Source of the DNA: Saccharibacillus sacchari DSM 19268
Lineage (GTDB): Bacteria > Bacillota > Bacilli > Paenibacillales > Paenibacillaceae
DNA length: 64,000 nucleotides
Assembly: GCF_000585395.1 (NCBI RefSeq)
Contig: NZ_KK073875.1
Coordinates: 1,798,788-1,862,787, forward strand
Direction of reading: 5' to 3'
Numbering within the stretch: the stretch's first letter is position 1; each line of letters begins with the position of its first letter. This document shows positions 32,331 through 40,191 of the stretch, piece by piece. Under the pieces are notes generated by a model, which worked only from the letters and a program-made list of their open reading frames with translations, did not search any database and was not told the DNA's origin. The translations under genes were made by a program, and so were the position numbers.

Positions 32331-33461
32331 ATGACAAACGCTAAATTCGCCAAGCTGTTCGACAAGGTTCAATTAAACGACGGCATCACCCTGCAAAACC
32401 GTATCGTACTCGCGCCGATGACTCACTCTTCGTCCAACGAAGACCTGAGCGTATCGGATGCCGAGCTGAGCTATTACGAGCGTCGCACGGGCAAACTGGG
32501 ACTCGCGATCACGGCAGTCGCACACGTAATGCCGGGCGGCATCGGTTTCCAAAACCAATTCGCGGCATTCGGCGAAGAGAATCTCCCGGGCTTGACCAAG
32601 CTTGCGACATCGCTCAAAAAAGGCGGCGCCAAAGCCGTTCTGCAAATCTTCCACGCCGGCATTCAAGGCCCTCGCGCACTTGTGCCGAACGGCGACGTTG
32701 TCGGACCGAGCGCAATCGAATTGCAAGACGGTTCGCAATCGCGCGAACTGAGCCACGACGAGATCGAATCGATCATCCTCGATTTCGGCCGCGCAACCGA
32801 ACTTGCGATTCGCGCGGGATTCGACGGCGTCGAAATCCACGGGGCCAACGGCTACCTGATCCAACAATTCTTCTCCGGTTGGTCCAACCGCCGCGAAGAC
32901 AAATGGGGCGGCAGCGTTGAGCAGCGCCTGACGTTCCCTCTGGCCGTCGTGGACGAAGTGCAGCGCGCCGCTTCCGAGCATGCCAAAACGCCTTTCATCG
33001 TCGGATACCGCTTCTCGCCGGAAGAGCCGCAAGAAGAAGGCCTGACTATGGATCATACCTTCACGCTCCTGAAAGCACTGGCTGCCAAAAACCTCAGCTA
33101 CCTGCACGTATCGCTGATGGAGTACAACTCCAAACCGCGCCGCGGCGGCGATCTGGAGCGTACGCGCCTGGAACAAATCGTCGAAGTATCCGGCAATGTT
33201 CCGGTGATCGGCGTCGGCGGCGTTCATACGCCGGAGCAAGCCGTTGAAGCCATCGAACTTGGCGCAGCCATGGTTGCTCTGGGCCGCGAACTGATCGTTG
33301 AACCGGATTGGGTCGAAAAAGTCGAGCAAGGACAAGAAGCGGACATCGCCGTGACCTTGACGACGGCCGATCAAAACCGTCTCGTGATCCCGGATCAACT
33401 GTGGGGCATGATCGTAGGTCTTCCGGGCTGGTTCCCGGTCGTCGAACCTGCGGCCGAGTAA
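32331..33461 (+). CDS. NADH-dependent flavin oxidoreductase, Old Yellow Enzyme family
   Basis: 376 residues with the OYE barrel: NRIVLAPMTHSSS near the N-terminus, FHAGIQGPR, the substrate-binding His in GVEIHGANGYLIQQFFSGWSNRR, and the FMN phosphate site GVGGVHTPEQAVEAIELGAAMVALGRELI. It reduces activated alkenes or nitro compounds with NAD(P)H; the physiological substrate is unknown. GAAAGGAAG precedes the ATG. Two consecutive terminators follow. Confidence 0.9.
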   Translation: MTNAKFAKLFDKVQLNDGITLQNRIVLAPMTHSSSNEDLSVSDAELSYYERRTGKLGLAITAVAHVMPGGIGFQNQFAAFGEENLPGLTKLATSLKKGGAKAVLQIFHAGIQGPRALVPNGDVVGPSAIELQDGSQSRELSHDEIESIILDFGRATELAIRAGFDGVEIHGANGYLIQQFFSGWSNRREDKWGGSVEQRLTFPLAVVDEVQRAASEHAKTPFIVGYRFSPEEPQEEGLTMDHTFTLLKALAAKNLSYLHVSLMEYNSKPRRGGDLERTRLEQIVEVSGNVPVIGVGGVHTPEQAVEAIELGAAMVALGRELIVEPDWVEKVEQGQEADIAVTLTTADQNRLVIPDQLWGMIVGLPGWFPVVEPAAE

Positions 33462-33484
33462 GGCTTGCTTCAACTCTCCCGTGA

Positions 33485-33608
33485 GAAAAACGAGCAGCAG
33501 TCGGACGGACGCGTTCCGTCGTGGGAAGCTGCTCCCCTTTTTCACGGATTGATATAGATGAATAAGAACCCCGTATTCGCCGATCGGCGGGTGCGGGGTT
33601 CTTTTTTT
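33485..33608 (+). terminator. Tandem terminators after the OYE gene
   Basis: First hairpin GAGCAGC...GCTGCTC then CCCTTTTT (33485-33542); second GAACCCCG...CGGGGTTC then TTTTTTT (33566-33608). Confidence 0.8.
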
Positions 33609-33639
33609 CGGACGTGACGAGCGGCAGATGTCGGCTTGG

Positions 33640-33834
33640 CTAACGGATCGTATGTCCTTTACAAGCCCAAATCAACCCACTTCGCGATTTTAATGGATTG
33701 CATATCCGTTAACCGTTGATTTTGCTGCTTTCCTCCTCGAAATCCGGCCTTTTTTTTGCGCTAAGCGTTATCTCGCTCCGTTAGATTTTTCAAAAGCTCA
33801 AAATTAGCCTCTAAGCGTCTCCTCGTTCCGTTAG
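33640..33834. repeat. Intergenic four-unit palindrome array, CTAACGGAT type (copy 1)
   Basis: Four units of about 24 bp begin at 33640, 33690, 33761 and 33811 (spacings 50, 71 and 50). Units 1-2 begin CTAACGGAT or TTAATGGAT; units 3-4 begin CTAAGCG and end TCCGTTAG, the reverse orientation. The whole about 200-bp element is homologous to 38488-38681. The gap 33609-34249 contains no convincing gene. Confidence 0.75.
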
Positions 33835-34249
33835 AGTTCCAGCTTGAGCCTATAGGGCATTTTCCGTGCTCGCTTCTCTCCGGCTTTCGCCGATTCGACA
33901 CACTCCATGCGCCTGCGTTCGCCTGCGCGAAGCACCTCTTTTTCCTACAAATTTTGGGATTTATTTTACATCCATTGGAACTTTTCGTCCCTTTTTCTTA
34001 TTGCTTCCGGTTAAAAAATCCCATACCTTTACATCATGGGGGTTGTATGCGCTGTCGAGAACGTTCCGATATCACTGCGATGCAGGTTTCGGCTCGCGGC
34101 ATGAAGGCTGCTATCCCTCTTCGCCTTTGCCTCCGGGTCGAATGCCGAATATCGGCCGGGTTCAATTCGAGCCTCAAGCCGCCGATATTCTTATGAAGGG
34201 TTTAATGAACACGGTCAATACTTGATTTACGGGGAAAGGAAGGCTCTTC

Positions 34250-35704
34250 TTGAACATACTTTTTTATCATGATTCGCAGGATCAGCTTTTCCATATCACT
34301 CCGCGTCAACGTCGGGTCGCTTTGTCGCTTTCGTTAATTATGGTTGCTTTCACGTTGATCGCTCTCTTTTTCGCGCAGCTGAAACTTCCGGTGTTGGCCG
34401 TTTTTTTTCCGGTCATCAGCGCTTGGGGCATATTCGGGGACATGCTGACGGCTTTTATTTTGTTCAACCAATTTCGGGCTTCCCGCATTCTTCCGCTTTT
34501 GATTTTGGCTTGCACGTTTTTATTGACGGGTTTGCTCAGCCTTTTTTACCTGCTTGCGCTGACCGATATGATGCCGATCGCCGGAATCCTGTCTCCCGGC
34601 TCGCAGAGCGCGGTCTGGCTGTGGTGTTTCTGGCATACGGCTTTTCCGCTCGGCATTCTGGCTTTCGCTTGGTCGATGCGCGCGAGGAGAGATATCATTC
34701 CCCTCGACCGGATTCCCCGACATCTTTTCGTCGCCACGTTATCCGTTCTTGTCGTCGCGGCGTCGATTTTGCTGTTGGTTACGGCAGGGCGCGATTTTCT
34801 TCCCGTCATGATCGAAAACGGCAACTATCACAGGCTGATCCAATCCGGAATCGGGCCCGCATTGTGGATGGTCAGCGCGGCGGCTTTTTGCTTTTCCGCG
34901 TTTCCTTACAAAAAAAGAGGCGTCCTTCGCGTCTGGCTCAGCGTCTCCACGCTCGCTTTCCTGCTCGGCATCACGTTGAGCCTTGCGGCCGGAGAACGTT
35001 ACACGATCGGTTGGTACGGCTCTCGAATCGATTCGCTGATCGCGTCGACGGTCGTCGTGATCGCGATCATCAGCGAAGTGAACAAAGTATTCGTCCGGCT
35101 CAGCCGACAGCACGAAGAACTCGAAGAGTCCAAGCAGGCGCTGGAATCGGCCAACGAACAGCTTAAGGAACTCGCCGGAATCGACAGCTTGACCCGCATC
35201 GCCAACCGGCGAAAGTTCGACGAGGTGCTGAGACAGGAACTGAACGCGCCGCAGCGGGCCAAAGAACATCTGTCCCTGCTCATGATCGATATCGACTTTT
35301 TCAAAGCGTACAACGACAACTACGGCCACCTCGGCGGCGATATGGTGCTGCGCAGCGTGGCGCCGAAGCTTGAATCCGAGGCGCTGGCGCACTTCGGCTT
35401 CACGGCCCGTTACGGAGGCGAAGAGTTCGCCATCATCCTGCCGGGACATAGCGAGCGCGAAGCCGAGCAGATCGCCGAGTTGATGCTGGAGTGCGTCCGT
35501 TCGCTCGGCATTCCGCATCATTACTCCGGCGTGTCCGACCAGATCACGATCAGCATCGGCGGCTGCACCTTACACCCTGGGGAAAAGGCCACGCCTCACG
35601 ACCTAATCGGACGTGCCGACGAAGCACTGTATCAGGCCAAAGCCGAAGGCCGCAGCCGGTTTATTTTCGCCAAACCGGTGCGTCCCAGGCGTCCCTTCTC
35701 CTGA
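34250..35704 (+). CDS. Membrane diguanylate cyclase (GGDEF)
   Basis: 484 residues. Eight or so hydrophobic helices (about 25-290) are followed by a short coiled coil (RQHEELEESKQALESANEQL) and a GGDEF domain with active-site motif RYGGEEFAIILPG, plus DSLTRIANRRKFDE and SLLMIDIDFFKAYND. It should make cyclic di-GMP from GTP in response to an unknown membrane signal. It starts at TTG with AAGGAAGG upstream. The stop codon lies inside a 50-bp tandem repeat. Its downstream partners are not visible here. Confidence 0.88.
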   Translation: MNILFYHDSQDQLFHITPRQRRVALSLSLIMVAFTLIALFFAQLKLPVLAVFFPVISAWGIFGDMLTAFILFNQFRASRILPLLILACTFLLTGLLSLFYLLALTDMMPIAGILSPGSQSAVWLWCFWHTAFPLGILAFAWSMRARRDIIPLDRIPRHLFVATLSVLVVAASILLLVTAGRDFLPVMIENGNYHRLIQSGIGPALWMVSAAAFCFSAFPYKKRGVLRVWLSVSTLAFLLGITLSLAAGERYTIGWYGSRIDSLIASTVVVIAIISEVNKVFVRLSRQHEELEESKQALESANEQLKELAGIDSLTRIANRRKFDEVLRQELNAPQRAKEHLSLLMIDIDFFKAYNDNYGHLGGDMVLRSVAPKLESEALAHFGFTARYGGEEFAIILPGHSEREAEQIAELMLECVRSLGIPHHYSGVSDQITISIGGCTLHPGEKATPHDLIGRADEALYQAKAEGRSRFIFAKPVRPRRPFS

Positions 35705-35800
35705 GCATGAGGTATTCCTTCGTTAACCGCATAGCCTTTTCGGTTCATGCCTGAGCATGAGTTATTCCTTCGTTAGCCGTATAGCCTTTTCGGTTCATGC
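35701..35800. repeat. 50-bp perfect-length tandem duplication at the end of the GGDEF gene
   Basis: Two copies of 50 bp (35701-35750 and 35751-35800), each starting CTGAGCATGA, differ at only a few bases. The first copy contains the stop codon of the cyclase gene, so the duplication lies in the 3' untranslated region. It is probably a replication slippage product. Confidence 0.8.
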
Positions 35801-35804
35801 CGCA

Positions 35805-35846
35805 GCCCTGCACCGCCCGACCCGGGTACGTGCAGGGCTGCTTTTT
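35805..35846 (+). terminator. Terminator after the diguanylate cyclase
   Basis: GCCCTGCAC and GTGCAGGGC pair around a 16-nt loop, followed by TGCTTTTT. Confidence 0.8.
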
Positions 35847-35976
35847 GCGAAAAGATTCGTTTACATCGCCTTGCGTTTCAATTAACATGTAGGCAGCAAA
35901 AATCCCCTTTTACCCTTCCGGCAACCAGAACTTCCCGCACGCTTCATACCATCATCCGACGAGGAGAGATTGAGCG

Positions 35977-38328
35977 ATGAAACCGTATCTGAAGGTCAAC
36001 GAATGGCGCATTATTGAAGACAGCTTCGATCCCGAGCGCAATGAAGTATCCGAGAGCGTATTCAGCATCGGCAACGGCTATATGGGACAGCGCGCGAATT
36101 TCGAGGAACGCTATAGCGGCCCGTCGCTTCAAGGAAGCTATATGGCAGGCGTTTATTATCCGGACAAAACACGGGTCGGCTGGTGGAAAAACGGCTACCC
36201 CGAGTATTTCGCCAAAGTGCTCAATTCCGTGAACTGGATCGGCATCGACGTCGAGATCGACGGCGAAACGTTGGACTTGTCCGCCGCAAAGGTCGAAGAT
36301 TTCGTGCGCACGCTGGATATGAAGGAAGGCACACTGAGTCGTTCATTCACGGCCACCCTCTCCAATGGTAAAAAGATACGGATCGAGTCGCTCCGCTTCG
36401 TCAGTGTTCCCTTCAAAGAGATCGGCGCCATCCGCTACACGGTCACTCCGCTCGGCGATGCCGCGCAGCTCAAGCTGACTCCGTATCTGGATGCCGACGT
36501 GGCGAACAAAGACTCCAACTACGACGAAAAGTTCTGGGACGGCATCGCGCAGGACTCCGGCGTTGATTACGCAAGCGTCGAAGTGCGCACCAAAAAGCTC
36601 GATTTCCGCGTCGCGTCGCATATGGTCTACGAGCTGGCGGCGTCCGGCGAGGCGGATCAAGAGTTCCACGTGGAAGCGGAAACGCACAAACGGGACAAAT
36701 TCGCGGGATTGACGCTGTCGCTCCGGGCCGAAGCCGACCAGAGTATCACGCTGTACAAATACGTCGCCAACGTCACCTCGCGCGATCACGAACCGGATAC
36801 GCTGGCGGGGAAAGCGCAGGAGTTGGCGGAACAAGCGCTGGAACGGGGCTTCGACGCTTTGCTGGACGCTCAACGCGAAGCGTGGGCGGTCAAATGGCGC
36901 GACGGCGATATCGTGATCGAAGGCGACGAGAAAGCGCAGCAGGCGATCCGGTTCAACATTTTCCAACTGCATCAGACGTACACGGGCGAAGACGATCGGC
37001 TGAACATCGGACCGAAAGGCTTTACCGGGGAAAAATACGGCGGCAGCACCTATTGGGATACCGAGGCGTACTGCATTCCTTTTTACCTGAGTACGGCTGA
37101 CCACAGCGTGGCGCGCAATCTGCTCGTATATCGCTATAAGCATCTGGAAAAGGCGAAAGAGAACGCGGCCAAGCTCGGATTCGCCAAAGGCGCGCTGTAC
37201 CCGATGGTCACGATGAACGGCGAGGAATGCCACAACGAGTGGGAGATCACGTTCGAGGAAATTCACCGCAACGGCGCCATCGCCTATGCTATCTACAACT
37301 ATGTGGAGTACACGGGCGATTCCGCGTATCTCGGCGAGTACGGATTTGAGGTATTGGCCGAGCTGTCGCGTTTCTGGGAGGAACGGGTCAACTATTCGGA
37401 GCGCCGCGGCGCGTACCTGATTCTCGGCGTGACCGGTCCGAACGAGTACGAAAACAACGTCAACAACAATTGGTACACCAACCGGATGGCGGCTTGGACG
37501 TTGGAGTACACGACGGAAGTCGCGCGCAAGCTGAGATCGGAAGAGCCGGAAGCTTTTGCCGCCGTGGCGGAGAAGATCGGACTGACGGATACGGAATTGG
37601 AAAAATGGACCGACATTTCGGAGCGGATGCTGCTGGCGGAAGATCCGGAGAGCGGCGTCTTTTTGCAGCAGGACGGCTTCCTCGACAAAGACATCCTTCC
37701 GGTATCGCAGCTCGATCCTTCGCATCTGCCGATCAACCAGAAATGGTCGTGGGACCGCATTCTGCGTTCTTGCTACATCAAGCAGGCCGACGTGCTTCAG
37801 GGGCTCTTTTTCCTCGGAGACCGCTACGATCTGGAGACTAAGCGCCGCAACTTCGACTTTTACGAACCGATCACCGTGCACGAGTCTTCGCTGTCGCCGT
37901 GCGTCCATTCGATTCTTGCAGGCGAGCTGGGCTATACGGAAAAAGCGTACGAGATGTACCTGCGCACTTCGCGGCTGGATCTCGACAATTACAACAACGA
38001 CACGGAAGACGGCTGCCACACCACCAGCATGGCCGGAACGTGGATGTCGGTCGTCCAAGGCTTCGGCGGCCTGCGCGTGCGCGGCGGACGGCTGGTGCTG
38101 AACCCGTTCAGCCCGGAAAGCTGGACGTCGCTGTCGTTCAAAGTCCGTTTCCGCGGGGCGAGGTTGAAAGTGACCGTGTCCGGCGGCAAAGCGATCGTGG
38201 AAAACGAAGGTCCGGAAAGCGCGGCATTGACGCTGTACGGCCGGGAAATCGAGCTTTCGGCCGGCGAAAGCGTGTCGGGCGAACGCGACCCGCAAGCGGG
38301 CGCGCCGGACGAGACGGTGCGGGGTTAA
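35977..38328 (+). CDS. GH65 glycoside phosphorylase, probable maltose phosphorylase
   Basis: 783 residues, the usual GH65 length. An N-terminal beta-sandwich (about 1-270) leads into an (alpha/alpha)6 barrel with WDTEAYCIPFYL, the catalytic acid Glu in GVTGPNEYENNVNNN (about 488), the phosphate-binding HESSLSPCVHSILA and DGCHTTSMAGTW. Inorganic phosphate splits the alpha-glucoside to beta-glucose 1-phosphate. Motif wording is closest to maltose phosphorylases, but kojibiose, nigerose and trehalose phosphorylases share it. It is cytoplasmic (no signal peptide). The ATG at 35977 follows GAGGAGAGATTGAGCG. A sharp terminator and a microsatellite follow. Confidence 0.88.
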   Translation: MKPYLKVNEWRIIEDSFDPERNEVSESVFSIGNGYMGQRANFEERYSGPSLQGSYMAGVYYPDKTRVGWWKNGYPEYFAKVLNSVNWIGIDVEIDGETLDLSAAKVEDFVRTLDMKEGTLSRSFTATLSNGKKIRIESLRFVSVPFKEIGAIRYTVTPLGDAAQLKLTPYLDADVANKDSNYDEKFWDGIAQDSGVDYASVEVRTKKLDFRVASHMVYELAASGEADQEFHVEAETHKRDKFAGLTLSLRAEADQSITLYKYVANVTSRDHEPDTLAGKAQELAEQALERGFDALLDAQREAWAVKWRDGDIVIEGDEKAQQAIRFNIFQLHQTYTGEDDRLNIGPKGFTGEKYGGSTYWDTEAYCIPFYLSTADHSVARNLLVYRYKHLEKAKENAAKLGFAKGALYPMVTMNGEECHNEWEITFEEIHRNGAIAYAIYNYVEYTGDSAYLGEYGFEVLAELSRFWEERVNYSERRGAYLILGVTGPNEYENNVNNNWYTNRMAAWTLEYTTEVARKLRSEEPEAFAAVAEKIGLTDTELEKWTDISERMLLAEDPESGVFLQQDGFLDKDILPVSQLDPSHLPINQKWSWDRILRSCYIKQADVLQGLFFLGDRYDLETKRRNFDFYEPITVHESSLSPCVHSILAGELGYTEKAYEMYLRTSRLDLDNYNNDTEDGCHTTSMAGTWMSVVQGFGGLRVRGGRLVLNPFSPESWTSLSFKVRFRGARLKVTVSGGKAIVENEGPESAALTLYGREIELSAGESVSGERDPQAGAPDETVRG

Positions 38329-38384
38329 GCGGCGAAAAGCAGGCGGAAGCAGGCTGGAGCGCTGCCGAGGCGCAAGAGCAAGCG

Positions 38385-38415
38385 AAAAAGCGTCCTTCGT
38401 CGAAGGGCGCTTTTT
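38385..38415 (+). terminator. Terminator after GH65 gene
   Basis: AAAAAGCGTCCTTC-GTCG-AAGGGCGCTTTTT. Confidence 0.8.
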
Positions 38416-38420
38416 CGTGC

Positions 38421-38485
38421 GGCACGGCACGGCACGGCACGGCACGGCACGGCACGGCACGGCACGGCACGGCACGGCACGGCAC
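38421..38485. repeat. Pentanucleotide microsatellite, 13 perfect GGCAC units
   Basis: Thirteen uninterrupted GGCAC repeats lie between the GH65 terminator and the four-unit array at 38488. It is not in a credible gene: the frames through it give only PCRAV/RHGTA runs antisense to or downstream of GH65. Confidence 0.9.
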
Positions 38486-38487
38486 GG

Positions 38488-38681
38488 CTAACGGATTGTA
38501 TATCCCTTAAACCCTCAAATCAACCCCTTCCGAGATTTTAACGGATCGTATATCCGTCAGACGTCTATTTTGCTGCTTTTTCCAACAAAAACAAGCCAAA
38601 TTCCGTTCTAAGCGTCATCTGAATCCGTTAGAATTTTAAAACGATCCAAAACGGACGCTAAGCGTCATATCGATCCGTTAA
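38488..38681. repeat. Intergenic four-unit palindrome array, CTAACGGAT type (copy 2)
   Basis: Units start at 38488, 38538, 38608 and 38658 (spacings 50, 70, 50) and are homologous to the array at 33640, including the sequence between units (TTTTGCTGCTTT before unit 3). Again two units in one orientation precede two in the other. The following 38690-38869 stretch is low-complexity TTTCCGATTT-like sequence without a gene. Confidence 0.75.
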
Positions 38682-38869
38682 AATTCCGGCTTGGCGAAAT
38701 ATCACGCCGATAAGGCCGAAAATCCGATTTCCGATTTTCGATTTTCGGTTTCCACTTTCCGCTTTCCGCTTCATTCACGATTTCACGGCCGACAACAACG
38801 ACTCCGAAGATACGGTTGTTCTAAGCGACGTTACTCTATCGCCTAGACCGATCGATCGCCGACGTTGCT

Positions 38870-39607
38870 CTACCGCTGACCTTTTTCCGCCGGGATCGCC
38901 GCTGCCGTACGCTGCGTTAAGCTGCCCGCGCTCGCTCCCCCCGTCTTCCAAACCGATGCCGCCAGCCGATACGTCCGGTACCGCTGCTTATCGTTTGCAA
39001 TCTCCATGCGATTGCTCTCGGCGAGCGTTTTCAGGATCAACCGCGCATGCCGATCCGTTACGCGCAAATGCCGAGCCAATTCGCCTGCGCTGAAAGGCAC
39101 CATCAATCTGCGGGCATGTCTCAGCGTCTCTTCTTCCGGCCAATTCATCCCGTCCGCTGCCGGATCGAATGACAGAAACCGACCGACGAACGCAAGAACC
39201 AACTGCCGACAGCGTTCGGGTTCTTCGCGGATCGATAAATAAGCAACATGCAGCAGCGTCCAGCCGTCGAGTCCGAGCAGGCTGTGCCGCCAACACAAAT
39301 CTTTGAACCGTCTCGTGTCGAGATCGCGCGCATGCGAACCGTAACCTTGAATCTCGATCGCCCCCTTGGCTCCGCCGGGGCGGTAAGCCAGATCGATATA
39401 CCGATAGCCGCCGTGATAATCTCTTACTTCCCATTCGGCATGAAGATCGTCCAGATTACCGAATGTCGGAAACCAAATTTGCGCCAAAAATTCGATCGTG
39501 CCATGTCCGAGCCCCCGCTGAAGCAGCTCTTTGCGACGAACTCCATGCTCTTCCCCGATTTGCCGCTCCAACCATTGCCTATACGCTTTATCAAAATCTT
39601 CGGCCAT
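38870..39607 (-). CDS. Restriction-endonuclease-like fold plus winged-helix protein, unknown function
   Basis: 245 residues. The middle part (DYHGGYRYIDLAYRPGGAKGAIEIQGYGSHARDLDTRRFKDLCWRH, shown here by segments DLAYRP, AIEIQGYG, RRF) has the D-x(n)-ExQ pattern of PD-(D/E)XK nuclease-like folds. The C-terminus (MVPFSAGELARHLRVTDRHARLILKTL) is a winged-helix DNA-binding region. Comparable proteins occur in Paenibacillaceae as hypothetical DNA-binding proteins. ATG 39607 has AAAGGAGGAG upstream and is preferred to the in-frame start 36 nt earlier. A terminator-like hairpin lies in its leader. Confidence 0.55.
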   Translation of the reverse strand: MAEDFDKAYRQWLERQIGEEHGVRRKELLQRGLGHGTIEFLAQIWFPTFGNLDDLHAEWEVRDYHGGYRYIDLAYRPGGAKGAIEIQGYGSHARDLDTRRFKDLCWRHSLLGLDGWTLLHVAYLSIREEPERCRQLVLAFVGRFLSFDPAADGMNWPEEETLRHARRLMVPFSAGELARHLRVTDRHARLILKTLAESNRMEIANDKQRYRTYRLAASVWKTGGASAGSLTQRTAAAIPAEKGQR

Positions 39608-39641
39608 GGACCGCTCCTCCTTTTCCTGTTCGAGAGAACGC

Positions 39642-39678
39642 AAAAAGGCCGCTCCCGATACCCTGTATCGAAAGCGGC
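39642..39678 (-). terminator. Terminator-like hairpin in the leader of the nuclease-like gene
   Basis: On the minus strand GCCGCTTTCGATAC-AGG-GTATCGGGAGCGGC is followed by CTTTTTGC, 35 nt before ATG 39607. With no minus-strand gene upstream, it looks like an attenuator rather than an ordinary gene end. The rest of 39608-40191 is divergent promoter and leader region. Confidence 0.6.
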
Positions 39679-40056
39679 GCGTGCTTCGCGTCCGTCTGCT
39701 TTCAGTGTACCTCCGCGCGAACGACAGAGCAAGCCGAATCGGAGAACCTGGCTGCAGTACTCGCGATCAGACATCGATTCGAAGGAAAACACGCCGAATA
39801 TGAAGGATTGATGCCGAACTCTTGCTATCATCAAAAACCATCCTCATCCATCCGATACATATATTAAGCGATTATGCATATTGAAACCCATGAAAAAAAC
39901 TGCACGTTTTTGCACGTAAAATGATTGATTTCTTGATGCTTTGAGTAATAATGCTATGAAAAATCATTTGCTTGGTAGGGAGAGGGGCTTGGAGTTCTTC
40001 GGCTTTGTCACTATTGATTCGGGACAAATCCAGGCATCTTTCCTTTGCCATTCCGA

Positions 40057-40137
40057 GACGGGGTGCTTAAAATTTGAGTAGAGGACGAGATCCTGCCTGC
40101 TGCGGCTTATGTCGCGGCGAATCGTCTCCACCCCGTT
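40057..40137 (+). promoter_or_regulatory. Structured RNA leader upstream of mtlR
   Basis: Three nested stems: outer GACGGGGTG/CACCCCGTT (9 bp), middle GGACGA/TCGTCT and inner GCTGCGGC-TTAT-GTCGCGGC (8 bp). The structure ends 54 nt before the GTG start. I cannot match it to a known riboswitch class; a protein-binding leader is equally possible. Confidence 0.5.
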
Positions 40138-40191
40138 CCGGGGTAAATGATATCGCTTTCAAAATAGAGGGTTGAAAAAGGAGGAATCCGC

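Noticed and set aside
32373..33545. 390-codon open frame antisense to the Old Yellow Enzyme gene
   Set aside because: Shadow of the plus-strand gene, with no motif or ribosome site.
36343..38475. 710-codon open frame antisense to the GH65 gene
   Set aside because: It is a GC-codon-bias shadow of the phosphorylase gene, has low-complexity Arg/His composition, and begins in the GGCAC microsatellite with no ribosome site.
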